Positions 1 through 9,349 are shown, counted from the stretch's first letter. The stretch is 64,000 bases of DNA from Gammaproteobacteria bacterium UBA5078 (GCA_002416505.1 DIAM01000021.1:201165-265164), one strand, 5' to 3'. Numbers and translations are program-made. Notes: generated by a model from the letters alone, not told the origin.

Positions 1-815
1 AGTCGGCCGCAAGCCAAGACTATAGGCATGAGATCAGCATCTTGACCGCGAACGTGCTGACCACGAACCGCAATGCCGATGCCCTGATCTCACTGGTGCA
101 GACCCGCCGACCCGACATACTGGTGACGCTCGAATCCGATCAGTGGTGGCAGGAGCGCTTGGACGTGCTGAGCCCGACCATGCCCTATGCCATCAAGTGT
201 CCCCTGGATAATCTCTACGGCATGCACGTCTACTCCCGTCTTCCGCTGACCGATAGTGATATCTCTTATCTCGTGGAGGAGGATGTGCCCTCTATGCATG
301 CCTGTGTTGAGCTGCGCTGCGGAGACAAGGTGCGCATGCATTTCCTGCACCCAGCACCCCCCAGCCCCACCGAGAACGAGGAGTCTGCGCAGCGCGATGC
401 GGAGCTGATAGTGGTGGCGCGCAGCGTGGCGAAGAGCGATCAGCCGGTGATCGTGACCGGCGACTTGAACGACGTGGCCTGGTCTGCGACCACACGCCTA
501 TTCCGTAAGATTAGCGGGCTACTCGATCCCCGCGTGGGTCGCGGCATGTTCAATACCTACCATGCTCAACTGCCCTTCCTGCGCTGGCCATTAGACCATT
601 TATTCCATACACAGCATTTCTGTTTACGGCAGATCGAACGCCTTGCGCCGATCGGCTCGGATCACTTCGCGCTCTTTGCGGTACTGAAATTCAACCCCGA
701 CAGGGGCACGCAGGGAGAGGGTTTGGAGGCCGAGAAAGAGGATCGAAAATGGGCTAAAACGATCACTCAAGCCCAAGATGTGCACAGGGGGGAAGTCCCT
801 GAGCCGGGAGAATAG
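1..815 (+). CDS. Endonuclease/exonuclease/phosphatase family protein, 5' truncated by window edge
   Basis: The reading frame is open from the first complete codon at position 3, and protein-like sequence (the residues before LTANVL) runs off the left edge, so the true start lies outside the window. A TTG at 42 is in frame but probably internal. The visible part carries C-terminal EEP motifs: an IVTGDLND block with the metal-binding Asp and Asn of the active site, and a GSDHFAL block with the general-base His near the end. It resembles YafD-like EEP proteins, which are often membrane-anchored at the N-terminus; that part would be upstream and cannot be seen. The substrate is unknown. The C-terminal tail of about 40 residues is polar and low in complexity. 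It converges on the next gene with an 8-base gap. Confidence 0.8.
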   Translation, partial: SAASQDYRHEISILTANVLTTNRNADALISLVQTRRPDILVTLESDQWWQERLDVLSPTMPYAIKCPLDNLYGMHVYSRLPLTDSDISYLVEEDVPSMHACVELRCGDKVRMHFLHPAPPSPTENEESAQRDAELIVVARSVAKSDQPVIVTGDLNDVAWSATTRLFRKISGLLDPRVGRGMFNTYHAQLPFLRWPLDHLFHTQHFCLRQIERLAPIGSDHFALFAVLKFNPDRGTQGEGLEAEKEDRKWAKTITQAQDVHRGEVPEPGE

Positions 816-823
816 AGTCGCGC

Positions 824-1498
824 CTAGATGCCAAGCTCTGCACGCATTTTCTTCATGCGCTCTTGATTCTCTTGCGCCGAGAGCGGTTTAGCAATGTGTT
901 GGCTGAGGGCGGGCGGCTGGGGAGTCACGAGCTCCTCGCCACGCATTACGCGCTGGCATAGCGCGTGGTAATAGTATTGGAACAGCGGATACACTTTGTC
1001 CTCTGGCTCCGAGGCCAAGAAGAACCAGCCAGTAGCCTTGCCGGCGAAATAGACCGCCTCATGACTCCACTGCGCAGCGCTCTTGGGCGAGGGCGCACGA
1101 CAGGCTTCTACATAGGCCTCGCGCGGGGAGGGCAGGCCGAACACGCTCGCGCCGTCTTCGCAGGCGCGCACCACGACCGAAACGGTCGGTAAAAAATCGT
1201 GAGTCTTCACTACATGGCGTGCGGCGGCAACGATCTGCGCGGGTGCGTAGTTGGCAAGACAGCTCAGCCAGTACTTCTTAGCCAGCACTAGGCGTTCTTC
1301 GCTGCTATAGGCCTTGTAATACTGGTTGTGATAGGCAATCTCAAACTCCGCAAACAATTGATTGATCGCGTCGACTCGGTCCGGGCCGCTATCGCCCTTG
1401 GGCTCGCTTTCAGTCTGCCCAGCTTCTGTCCGTGAATCTCTGGAAGGCCGCGCCAAGGTCTTGCTGGCCTTTGCCAGTAAAGGATTTATCTTCTGCAT
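824..1498 (-). CDS. Replication protein P-like (primosomal helper) protein
   Basis: A 224-residue protein. The central region (about residues 40-125) is helical and reads like the gammaproteobacterial 'replication protein P' family, related to lambda P/DnaT-type helicase-loading factors: a run beginning FAEFEIAYHNQYYKAY, then KKYWLSCLANY and ARHVVKTHDFLPTVS. Its partner upstream on the same strand is a DnaT-domain protein, so the pair probably works together in loading the replicative helicase DnaB during restart or initiation. The start ATG lies inside the 3' end of that upstream gene (89-base overlap in another frame), which suggests translational coupling. No ATPase motifs are visible, so it would be an adaptor. 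The family assignment is from recollected similarity and is moderate. Confidence 0.65.
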   Translation of the reverse strand: MQKINPLLAKASKTLARPSRDSRTEAGQTESEPKGDSGPDRVDAINQLFAEFEIAYHNQYYKAYSSEERLVLAKKYWLSCLANYAPAQIVAAARHVVKTHDFLPTVSVVVRACEDGASVFGLPSPREAYVEACRAPSPKSAAQWSHEAVYFAGKATGWFFLASEPEDKVYPLFQYYYHALCQRVMRGEELVTPQPPALSQHIAKPLSAQENQERMKKMRAELGI

Positions 1499-2561
1499 GA
1501 ATAAGACTCATGTTTCGCGACTGCTCTAGTCGCCTTGCCCATTGATATTTGATGAACTGCAGATAGCGGGTATTCCATGAGGCGTGCACCTGGTTAGTGT
1601 CGCGCCAATACAGGACGAACTCGCTGATCTTCTGGCGCGCAAACTCCTCGTCTATCTCGGCCATGCTCAGGATGTCGAAACATTCGGGCGCCGGCTGCCA
1701 GTCCTCGGCGATACGGCGAGGCTGTGTGTCGTGTTGAATCGATGCGGAATACTTACCCCACTGGCGACGGATGTGCTCGATGAAACGCGTGTTCCAGGCG
1801 CCATTACTCGCTCCGCGTTCGCGCCAATACAACACAAACTCAGGAATGGCATCCTCTATAAACGTGCTGCTGATGCCCGAATTCTCGAGGATGCTCAAGG
1901 CGTCGTCGCTGGGCCACCACTGTGCCGACATCTCGGTGTCCAACTCGCTTAGGCCACGCCGCGTCTGTTCCGAGCGCCACTCGCGTAGGACGTGTTTGTA
2001 GAAGGCATTGCCCCAGGAGAAGCGCGCTTGCTTGCGGTCGCGCCAATACATTACGAAGCCTTGCACCAATTGCTGCACGAAGTCCTCGGGTATGTTCTGC
2101 TGCTTACACTGCTTGATCCAATCGTTGCTCGGTTGCCAGTTGGCGGGAATGAAACTCGCACCTTGCGCGGTCGCGGCCATCTCTGCCGCCGCCTGCGGAT
2201 TAACCCTTGGACCCGCACTAGCTTGCGCCGGAGCCCGGGAATCCTGCTCCTGTTCGCGCGGCTGATTGACGGCGAAATAATTGGTCTGCGCGTCGCTCGT
2301 ATTGGGGTCTAACAGAATCAAACCGAGATCTAGCAGGCTCTTCTGCACCCGTTTGATATCGATGAAAGCCCAGAAAGGCAGGGCGTCGCACAGGTCTTGC
2401 TGAGACAGTTCCACCCAGCGCAAGCGATCCTTCTCACGCAGTGGGCGGTGCGCCATCAGCTCGGTCAGAACGTGCAATAACACCGCCTCCTCCAGCCCGA
2501 TTGTGGCGGCGAGCGTTGGCGAGATGATTAGTGGACGTTCCGGTACGAGCGAGGACTGCAT
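1410..2561 (-). CDS. DnaT-like primosomal protein with three tandem DnaT DNA-binding domains
   Basis: A 383-residue protein. Residues 1-100 form a winged-helix-like N-terminal domain (IISPTLAATIGLEEAVLLHV, ELSQQDLCDALPFW). A linker rich in Gln and Ala (about 100-135) follows. Then come three copies of a unit of about 70 residues starting NWQPSNDW, QWWPSDDA and DWQPAPEC. Each has an (E/Q)FVLYWRD/R-type segment, a W-x-N-x-(A/R)F or W-N-T-R-(F/Y) segment, and an (R/Y)-x-W-(R/G/A) end. This is the DnaT DNA-binding domain (PF17948-type), normally present once in DnaT. DnaT helps PriA/PriB reload DnaB at stalled forks. The start ATG has an AGG Shine-Dalgarno six bases upstream. The C-terminus overlaps the following replication-P-like gene. 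Likely cytoplasmic and single-stranded-DNA binding. Confidence 0.75.
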   Translation of the reverse strand: MQSSLVPERPLIISPTLAATIGLEEAVLLHVLTELMAHRPLREKDRLRWVELSQQDLCDALPFWAFIDIKRVQKSLLDLGLILLDPNTSDAQTNYFAVNQPREQEQDSRAPAQASAGPRVNPQAAAEMAATAQGASFIPANWQPSNDWIKQCKQQNIPEDFVQQLVQGFVMYWRDRKQARFSWGNAFYKHVLREWRSEQTRRGLSELDTEMSAQWWPSDDALSILENSGISSTFIEDAIPEFVLYWRERGASNGAWNTRFIEHIRRQWGKYSASIQHDTQPRRIAEDWQPAPECFDILSMAEIDEEFARQKISEFVLYWRDTNQVHASWNTRYLQFIKYQWARRLEQSRNMSLIHAEDKSFTGKGQQDLGAAFQRFTDRSWAD

Positions 2562-2657
2562 GCTAAACCTAGGTGGCGCGAGGGGCCAACGTGATTATCT
2601 TAAATTCTGCGGCAATCCTAACACAGCCCCACCCTGCAAACCCATGCGCATCTGCGC

Positions 2658-5636
2658 TCAATTGCCCTGCGCAGACAGACTCAAAGCCAGCGGAATACGT
2701 CCCTCGCTTAGCGAAACCGCCTGTGCAGCACCCTCTTTACTCAGTCTCTGCGCCAGCTGTGGCTCGATCACGGCCAGGGCCTGCTCTATCGCATCGGCAC
2801 GCTCCTGCCCGAGCTGGGCGAGGTCTGCCTCGCTTACCGATTCGAGCTCGATTAAGCCGCGACGCAGCGCCTCGCTATAGGCCAATGTGTCGAGCTGCGC
2901 GGCGTCCACCTGTCGATGCTGTTCCTGCATTTGGACTAGGAGTGCCTGTGCCGCGATCAATTGCGCGGGGTCCTGGGCGCCCGCTAAGTAGAACCCCTCC
3001 AGCACCTGCAAGCGCTGCGCAGAGGGAGACTGGGATGCACCCGCCTCCGCCGCGGCCGCCGCTATTGCAGCGCCCAGCCGCGTATCGAAGAAACGCTCCC
3101 GCAAGGCTCCACCGTCGGCTGCGGTGGCGTAGACTCCAGTGAGCCCTAGCTGCAACTGCGGCCGCTCTAACAGTGCCGAGCCCAGTTTGGCCAACTTCTC
3201 TCGCTCGGGGGGCGTCAGATCCGCGCGCCCTGGCGCGAACGCGATCACCCCGATATCCTCGTCCCCCTCGCCTCCGACGAGATTAGCTAAGAAGCGAAAG
3301 GGAGAACTCACGATATTGCTGATGATGTTCCCTAGGGCGCGGCTAATGACACTGCCGAAGCTAAACTGCGGGTTGTCCAGCTCCCCGGTGACCGGCACCT
3401 CGAGATCGATGACACCGTTACGGTCCTTGAGAAGCGCTATCGCGAGCCCCAATGGGAGGTCGAGTGCATCGGGATGAGGCACGCGCTCGCCCAACACTAG
3501 GTCACGCATGACCATCGAGTTGGCCCCATTGAGCTGACCAGCGTTGATTCTGTAGGAAAGATCCACATCTAAGTCCCCCTGCGCAATCCTGCGCCCAGCG
3601 AACTTGATGACATAGGGTGACAGTGACGGAATGTCAAGATTGCGGAAGAACATGTCGATCTCGGTGAGCGAGGCATAGTCCAGGGGGCGAAGACGCCCAT
3701 TGATACTGACCTGACCGTAGTCATCGACCTGCCCCTCTAGGTCTACCCGTGCAGGCTCTAGAGACCGCGTCGAGAGCGCCGAGATACTGCCTCCTAACGC
3801 GTCCATATGCACCGCGAAGGGCAAGGGCAGACTACTATCGCTGAAATCGGCACTGGCATTCTCGATCACGATACTCTCGAGCATCACAGCGATCATCTCT
3901 TCGCCCTGCGCAGGCTCTGGGTCTGCAGCCTGTAGCGGCGCCTCCCGGGGCTCACTCTCGACCATTACGCGGCCGATGTTAGTCGAGCCATCGGCCTCGA
4001 TCTCGACTCGAGCGTAGGGCTCACGCAGGCGCACCACGCCGATCTCGATATTGTTGCGCTCCCCTACCGCGACGGTTGCGGAATCGATCTGCAGGGCATT
4101 AATGCCGAACAGGGCTTCATTCTGAATGCGATCGGTGATCGCCAGATCTTGCAGGCTCATAGCCCCACTAAAATCACTCTGCTGCGCCGTCGCCTGTACG
4201 GTGCCAGAGAGTGCGAACCGGCCGCTCTCTAGGCCAATATTCGCAATATCCTTTAGATAGGGTTGCAACACCGGCAGAGCGAATCCATCTAAGGCAAACT
4301 CTCCATCGAACAGTAGGGAAGGAAGCACCGTCAATGCTCCTCCGGCGCGCAGAGCGCCTCCGGATTGCAAACTTATTTCCGAATCTATATTAATGGGCGA
4401 ATTGGCACTATTAGTAATATTAGTGGCGCGCGCAGCAAGCTCAAGCACGAGGTCAACGCCCAGCTCCGGCACCTCATCCCGTGCGTGAATCTGCCAAGCT
4501 TCCATCACTAACTCGGCGATCTCGATATCCCATGGCTCACCCTGCTCAAGGTCTAGCGCTGCATCGTCAAGCACCTCATCGTCAGGCTCGCCGGCAGGCA
4601 AGAGAGTGAGAAAGTTTATACTGCCATCGGCAAATCGCGTGGGCAGAAACTCGAAATCGTCTAATTGAATACGCGCCAACTGCACGCGTCGCTCTAACAG
4701 ATTCAACTCGCCACCACTGATAGCGATGTTCGGCACAAGCGCTAGTCTTGTGCTGTCCTCTAGGGTGAGAATATCGAGATCACGAAGGCTAGCCTGTAGA
4801 TCGTGCACCTGCACATTGAAGCCCCCCTGCTCTACTAGGCCCAATTCATAATTGAGCGAGGCGTCGAACCATCCGCCAATCAGCCCCACTGGAATTTGTG
4901 ATTGAAAATAGCGATAAGCCATGTGGGTAATGGGGCCAAATAATTGCATTTCACCCGTGGAGCTAAAGGGCGTCATAGACAGGTCGCCGCGCCAGCGCAG
5001 TTGCGAGCCCTCACCCAACGCCAACGTAAAGGCTTGCTCTGCTACAGCCTGCGGGATCGTGCTTAAGTCGCGCAGCGTAAAGTCGATCGACTCCACTAGC
5101 GTAGTGAAAGGGATAGCGGGCACTTCATCGGTGATACCAACACTCGCACCATCTATGCGCAGCTGGGCAATCTCAAAAATCAATGCTGGCGCCTCGTCAT
5201 CTGCCACCGCATCAACGGGGATGGGGGCTGCGCTAGCAGCGAAACTCTCTGCGACTTGCGCCAAATTCAGGCTGCCATCGGCATAGCGATGCACATTGAT
5301 GTACAAGCCATCCAGAGTGAGTTCACGCAGTGAGACAGCACCGCGGAAAAACTGCATTGCCTGTAGATTAACTCTGGCAGAATCGAGCGCCAGCACCCTC
5401 TGACCACTCTCATCCAGAAAGTCGAGATCGCTTATCGTGACGGTGAAAGTGAAGGGATTGAGCCCAATATCTGTGACGCTCGCAGTCAGCCCGAGGCGTT
5501 CCTGGGCGAAGGGTGCGAGCTGCCCCTTCGCGATAATGGGGGCGAACACAAAACCGAGCAGAGCGTAGACAGCCACGAGTCCGCCAAGCCACCAGAGAAT
5601 GAGCTTGGATCGTTTGCGGACGGGTTCAGCGACCAT
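2658..5636 (-). CDS. DUF748 domain-containing AsmA-like envelope protein
   Basis: A 992-residue protein. The ATG at 5636 is chosen because GGAG lies 8-11 bases upstream and because a longer start would overlap gap. Residues about 10-32 form one transmembrane helix after a basic stretch (RKRSK), and the rest is predicted periplasmic. The body is a long series of beta-rich segments typical of AsmA/DUF748 proteins, with recurrent LRDL, IQLDDFEF and LALDSARV type strands. Near the C-terminus there is an IGVIAFAPGRADLTPPE region characteristic of DUF748 members, followed by an Ala/Gln-rich coiled section. AsmA-like proteins are thought to act in phospholipid or lipid transport between the membranes; for DUF748 the role is not established. 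It starts 19 bases after gap, so the two may be cotranscribed. Confidence 0.8.
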   Translation of the reverse strand: MVAEPVRKRSKLILWWLGGLVAVYALLGFVFAPIIAKGQLAPFAQERLGLTASVTDIGLNPFTFTVTISDLDFLDESGQRVLALDSARVNLQAMQFFRGAVSLRELTLDGLYINVHRYADGSLNLAQVAESFAASAAPIPVDAVADDEAPALIFEIAQLRIDGASVGITDEVPAIPFTTLVESIDFTLRDLSTIPQAVAEQAFTLALGEGSQLRWRGDLSMTPFSSTGEMQLFGPITHMAYRYFQSQIPVGLIGGWFDASLNYELGLVEQGGFNVQVHDLQASLRDLDILTLEDSTRLALVPNIAISGGELNLLERRVQLARIQLDDFEFLPTRFADGSINFLTLLPAGEPDDEVLDDAALDLEQGEPWDIEIAELVMEAWQIHARDEVPELGVDLVLELAARATNITNSANSPINIDSEISLQSGGALRAGGALTVLPSLLFDGEFALDGFALPVLQPYLKDIANIGLESGRFALSGTVQATAQQSDFSGAMSLQDLAITDRIQNEALFGINALQIDSATVAVGERNNIEIGVVRLREPYARVEIEADGSTNIGRVMVESEPREAPLQAADPEPAQGEEMIAVMLESIVIENASADFSDSSLPLPFAVHMDALGGSISALSTRSLEPARVDLEGQVDDYGQVSINGRLRPLDYASLTEIDMFFRNLDIPSLSPYVIKFAGRRIAQGDLDVDLSYRINAGQLNGANSMVMRDLVLGERVPHPDALDLPLGLAIALLKDRNGVIDLEVPVTGELDNPQFSFGSVISRALGNIISNIVSSPFRFLANLVGGEGDEDIGVIAFAPGRADLTPPEREKLAKLGSALLERPQLQLGLTGVYATAADGGALRERFFDTRLGAAIAAAAAEAGASQSPSAQRLQVLEGFYLAGAQDPAQLIAAQALLVQMQEQHRQVDAAQLDTLAYSEALRRGLIELESVSEADLAQLGQERADAIEQALAVIEPQLAQRLSKEGAAQAVSLSEGRIPLALSLSAQGN

Positions 5637-5655
5637 AGGCGTATCTCTCCTTTTC

Positions 5656-6678
5656 CTAGCGCGGCAACATGCCATCCATGCGCGCCAGGCGTTCGATTAA
5701 ATTCTCAACACGGGTGCTATAGCCCCATTCGTTGTCATACCAAGCGATGACTTTGACCATACGTTTTTGCATGACCTGAGTCAGTTCCGCATCGAAGATG
5801 CTAGAGTGCGAGTTGCCGATGATATCACTCGAGACTATAGGGTCTGTGCAGTAAGACAAAATGCCACGCAACGGACCATCGGCGGCGGCCTTCATCGCCG
5901 CATTCACCTGCTCAACCGTCACATCCATGTCCACCTCTACCGTAAGGTCTACGAGGCTACCATCGGGCACTGGCACGCGCATCGCCACGCCATCCAAACG
6001 CCCCTTGAGTTCGGGCAGAATGACGCCGATGGTGCGCGCGGCCCCCGTAGAGGTCGGCACAATATTGGTGGCGGCATTGCGTGAGCGACGCTTGTCGGCA
6101 TGAGGCGCATCGATCAAGCGTTGGTCAGAGGTATACGCATGCACGGTGGTCAGTAGACCATAGCGAATACCGAAGGCATCGTGGAGGACCTTCGCCAGTG
6201 GTGCCGCACAATTGGTAGTGCAACTGGCGTTACTGATGATACGCGTTGCGGAGGTCACCACCTGATCGTTGACTCCCATTACCAGAGTCGCATCCAAGGG
6301 CTCTTTCGTAGGCACCGTGACGATGACGCGCTTTGCCCCCGCCTCCAGATGCTTATTCAGATCGGCGATCTTGCGAAAGGCGCCACTGGCCTCGACCACA
6401 TAGTCAACGCCGAGCTCTTTCCAAGGCAGTTTCGCCGGATCGCGCTCGCACAGCACATCGAAGGGGTCGCCGTCGATCTCCATGCGATTGCCCGAAACCG
6501 ACACCTGACCCGGGTAGACGCCGTGCGTACTGTCGAAGCGGAAGGCGTAGGCCAATTGATCCGCGCTGGACAGGTCATTCACGGCGACCACATTATAGTG
6601 CCCGCGCAGCTTCGCGATGCGCATTACAGTGCGCCCTATCCGCCCAAAACCATTGATCGCAATTCTTGGAATGCTCAT
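5656..6678 (-). CDS. gap: Type I glyceraldehyde-3-phosphate dehydrogenase
   Basis: A 340-residue, full-length GAPDH that converts glyceraldehyde-3-phosphate, NAD and phosphate to 1,3-bisphosphoglycerate in the cytoplasm. The N-terminal Rossmann motif INGFGRIGR starts at residue 8. The catalytic Cys is C153 in SNASCTTNC. The general-base His is in TTVHAYTSDQ, the phosphate-binding region is IVPTSTGAA, and WYDNEWGYS lies near the C-terminus. NDL after the second strand suggests NAD preference, while erythrose-4-phosphate dehydrogenase cannot be fully excluded. The ATG at 6678 has GGAG five bases upstream. A terminator hairpin of the PQQ gene lies just upstream, so gap has its own promoter. DUF748 follows after 19 bases. 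Confidence 0.93.
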   Translation of the reverse strand: MSIPRIAINGFGRIGRTVMRIAKLRGHYNVVAVNDLSSADQLAYAFRFDSTHGVYPGQVSVSGNRMEIDGDPFDVLCERDPAKLPWKELGVDYVVEASGAFRKIADLNKHLEAGAKRVIVTVPTKEPLDATLVMGVNDQVVTSATRIISNASCTTNCAAPLAKVLHDAFGIRYGLLTTVHAYTSDQRLIDAPHADKRRSRNAATNIVPTSTGAARTIGVILPELKGRLDGVAMRVPVPDGSLVDLTVEVDMDVTVEQVNAAMKAAADGPLRGILSYCTDPIVSSDIIGNSHSSIFDAELTQVMQKRMVKVIAWYDNEWGYSTRVENLIERLARMDGMLPR

Positions 6679-6734
6679 CACTTCTCCTAGAAAACATTGC
6701 ACCGTTTGACCCAGTCTACACTGCCCAGAAATAA

Positions 6735-6769
6735 AAAAGGCCCGATTGCGTCAAGCAATCGGGCCTTTT
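6735..6769 (-). terminator. Rho-independent terminator of the first PQQ dehydrogenase gene
   Basis: A perfect 15-bp inverted repeat (6735-6749 with 6755-6769, core GGCCCGATTGC) with a 5-base loop. Read on the minus strand it is followed by a T-rich run, 18 bases after the stop codon at 6788. The A/T ends on both sides could also let it act on the plus strand. Confidence 0.85.
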
Positions 6770-6787
6770 GTTTAGCTTGCTGCCAGC

Positions 6788-8854
6788 TTAGTGACCGCCC
6801 GCTCCTGAGCTAACAGGACCGTGCAGATTCATTGCCGTCAGCGTGCTACCGGTTTGCAGGATGATGTACTGCTCGCCCTTGTGGACATACGTCATCATGC
6901 CGTAACGGCTGTTCGCTGGTACTTGTACCTTGCCGATTTGACGACCAGTCGCCTTATCAACCGCGAACAGCGTTGGCGTGCCATCGCTAGCCTGCGATGC
7001 ATAGATCAACATGTTCTTAGTCACTGTCATTGGAGCGTGCGCGCCAGTACCAGTGTTGCCGATATCTATCCCTGCTAGTGCTGGGTTGTTCTTGATGCGA
7101 TCGGGCGTCTCACCGACAGGGATCATCCACAGATGCTCGCCAGTGTTCAGGTCGATTGCAGTGATACGGCTATAGGGTGGCTTGAACAGTGACAGACCAC
7201 TCGGACCACGTGGACCGCCGCCGCCAGCGCCTACTGCGTACTGTGCAACTGTAGTACCAGTGGTGTTAGTGCCGCTATCTGTCATGTAACGCAGATCCGC
7301 TTCCTCACCGGGAACGAGCTGACGAGTCGTACAGCCGCTCAAAGAAGTCACATACAGGATGCCAGTCTCGGGATCACCCGCTGCCGGGCCGGAGATGTTG
7401 ACACCACCGACGTCACCTGGGCACCACAGCGCGCCGCGCTTGCCCATGTCATTATCTCTGTGCAGAGGAGGAGTAAACAGAGGACCTATTTCCCACTCGG
7501 ACAGAATCTCCATCGCCTGAGCACGCAGCTCCGGAGTGAAGTCGATAATATTATCGTCTCTCAAGCCTTGGCGATCGAATGCCGCGGGCTTAGTTGGGAA
7601 AGGTTGAGTCGCAGCCAACATTTCGCCTGGGATATGCGACTGTGGTACTGGACGCTCTTCGATAGGCCACAGCGGCTCACCAGTTTCGCGGTTAAATACA
7701 TAGGTGAACGCTTGCTTGGTCACTTGTGCGACAACAGGCGTTTTCTGACCATTGTGCATAACGTCTAGCAATACTGGCGCCGTTGGCGTGTCGTAGTTCC
7801 AGATGTCGTGGTGAACCATCTGGAAGTGCCACTTACGCTCACCAGTCTTCACGTCGAGCGCGATGAGGCTAGTGCCGAAGAGGTTGTCACCTGGGCGGAA
7901 GCCGCCGTAGAAGTCGATAGTCGCACCATTCGTAGGAATGTACACCAGACCGAGTTCTGGATCGGCAGACATAGGCGCCCATGAAGACACGTCACCGGTG
8001 TATTGCCATGCATCGTTTTCCCAAGTGTCGTGGCCGAATTCGCCCGGCTGTGGGATCACGTTGAATTTCCAGAGGAACTCGCCGGACTTAGAGTCATAGG
8101 CAAGGATGTCGCCTGGTACGTTCTCGATGCGAGACTGGTTGTAACCCTGCTCCGCAGAGTTACCAACCACGATCACATCATTCACCACGATGGGTGGTGA
8201 AGAAGTCGTAATATAGCCAGTCTCTTTAGGGATGCCGTAGAAGGGGTCGTAGTCATGACCAAGATCGGCCAGCATGTCGACCACGCCAGTGTCGGGGAAA
8301 CCCTCGACAGGCACTTTCTTACCGAAGCCTTCCAGGGGTGCGCCTGTCTTTGCATCGAGTGCGACAAGGAAGAACGCTGGAGTACTAATGTAGATAACGC
8401 CTTTGCCATCTACAACATTGTAGGCAACGCCCTTGCCGTAATCGGCGCGCATGGAATACTCGTAACGGAAAGTATTAGGCTCGCGGTAAGACCATACCGT
8501 CTCACCAGTCACGGGGTCGATCGCGACAACGTGACGACGAGGGCCGGCAACGGTGTACAGCAGGCCATCGATGAAGCTAGGAGTTGCACGGCCGCTCTGC
8601 GCGTCAAAGCTCGCGCCATCCCAAACCCATGCTTCTTGCAATTCGCCGAAATTCGATTCAGTAATATTGGCCGCGGGCGAATAGCGAGTGTGATCGAAGT
8701 CACCGCCCAGATGTACCCACTCGACTTCTTCTTGGGCTTGCACAGAGGCAGTAGCCGTCAAGAGCAGACCTAGAGCCAAGGTCTTTGTTAGCGATCGCCA
8801 GCTATTCTTAGCTGGCTGTCGGGCTAAACCCGACTCAACACGCAACTTTGTCAT
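6788..8854 (-). CDS. Exported PQQ-dependent dehydrogenase, tandem copy 1
   Basis: A 688-residue eight-bladed beta-propeller quinoprotein, probably oxidising alcohols or sugars in the periplasm with PQQ. The second ATG (8854) is preferred because GAGG sits about 8 bases upstream. A Sec signal with a long n-region (SWRSL before the hydrophobic core) ends near ASVQA|Q, about residue 40. PQQ-repeat motifs such as AIDPVTGETVWSYR and ALDVKTGERKWHF recur. By alignment with membrane glucose dehydrogenase, K380 (QVTKQ) matches the PQQ-contacting Lys, but the catalytic Asp position is Asn (N353 in HHDIWNYD), with Asp at 350 and 355. Only two Cys are seen (WCPG, SGC), likely a disulfide. There is no membrane or heme c domain. 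It is monocistronic with its own terminator. The substrate cannot be read from sequence. Confidence 0.88.
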   Translation of the reverse strand: MTKLRVESGLARQPAKNSWRSLTKTLALGLLLTATASVQAQEEVEWVHLGGDFDHTRYSPAANITESNFGELQEAWVWDGASFDAQSGRATPSFIDGLLYTVAGPRRHVVAIDPVTGETVWSYREPNTFRYEYSMRADYGKGVAYNVVDGKGVIYISTPAFFLVALDAKTGAPLEGFGKKVPVEGFPDTGVVDMLADLGHDYDPFYGIPKETGYITTSSPPIVVNDVIVVGNSAEQGYNQSRIENVPGDILAYDSKSGEFLWKFNVIPQPGEFGHDTWENDAWQYTGDVSSWAPMSADPELGLVYIPTNGATIDFYGGFRPGDNLFGTSLIALDVKTGERKWHFQMVHHDIWNYDTPTAPVLLDVMHNGQKTPVVAQVTKQAFTYVFNRETGEPLWPIEERPVPQSHIPGEMLAATQPFPTKPAAFDRQGLRDDNIIDFTPELRAQAMEILSEWEIGPLFTPPLHRDNDMGKRGALWCPGDVGGVNISGPAAGDPETGILYVTSLSGCTTRQLVPGEEADLRYMTDSGTNTTGTTVAQYAVGAGGGGPRGPSGLSLFKPPYSRITAIDLNTGEHLWMIPVGETPDRIKNNPALAGIDIGNTGTGAHAPMTVTKNMLIYASQASDGTPTLFAVDKATGRQIGKVQVPANSRYGMMTYVHKGEQYIILQTGSTLTAMNLHGPVSSGAGGH

Positions 8855-8895
8855 TATCATTTCCTCGTTGAGTAATAGATGTAGCTATACAGCTT

Positions 8896-8936
8896 GCGAT
8901 TCAAAACTCAAGTCACCCCTGGGGCGACTCAATCGC
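8896..8936 (-). promoter_or_regulatory. Nested inverted repeat upstream of PQQ dehydrogenase copy 1 (candidate operator)
   Basis: AGTCACCCC (8911-8919), one central T, then GGGGCGACT (8921-8929) form a 9-bp inverted repeat with one wobble. It is flanked asymmetrically by GCGATT and AATCGC. It sits about 60 bases upstream of the start codon and just upstream of a weak TTGAGT-N16-TATAGC promoter match. The position fits a dimeric regulator site, but a transcribed hairpin is also possible. Confidence 0.35.
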
Positions 8937-9316
8937 AATGAAGAATTACCGATCATGCAGACTCAGCAAACACTTTTGGATAGTACCGAACATAAAAGAG
9001 GACGAAGAATACCCTAGCTGAATTATCAAGTCCATCAGGGACCAAGCGCCCTACAGGTTGCAAAAGTCCGCATATCGAATGCAGACTCTCTCGCATTTCC
9101 ATACAAGCCAAGACCGGCAAACAGTCTAAGTTGATTCCTCGCAACGCGAGGTTTCTCGGCGCATAGGCAGAAATTTCACTAAATCACAGCTTGCTAAGAG
9201 TTGTCACACATCGGGCCGCATCCGCTAGTGCCATTTGACTACATAGGGCCATCGGCCGCGGGAGCGGGCTCGCCCACCCCTACAATCAGAACATCTGAGC
9301 TCCTAAAACAGTTAGC

Positions 9317-9349
9317 AAAAAAAAGGCCGAACCCTTGCGGATTCGGCCT
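9317..9349 (-). terminator. Rho-independent terminator of PQQ dehydrogenase copy 2
   Basis: An 8-bp stem AGGCCGAA/TTCGGCCT (9324-9331 with 9342-9349), followed on the minus strand by eight T residues. It lies about 40 bases after the stop codon at 9391. Confidence 0.85.

Noticed and set aside
8953..9144. A 63-residue minus-strand ORF between PQQ copies 1 and 2
   Set aside because: No family motif, no clear ribosome-binding site, and it lies in a region otherwise holding only regulatory signals.
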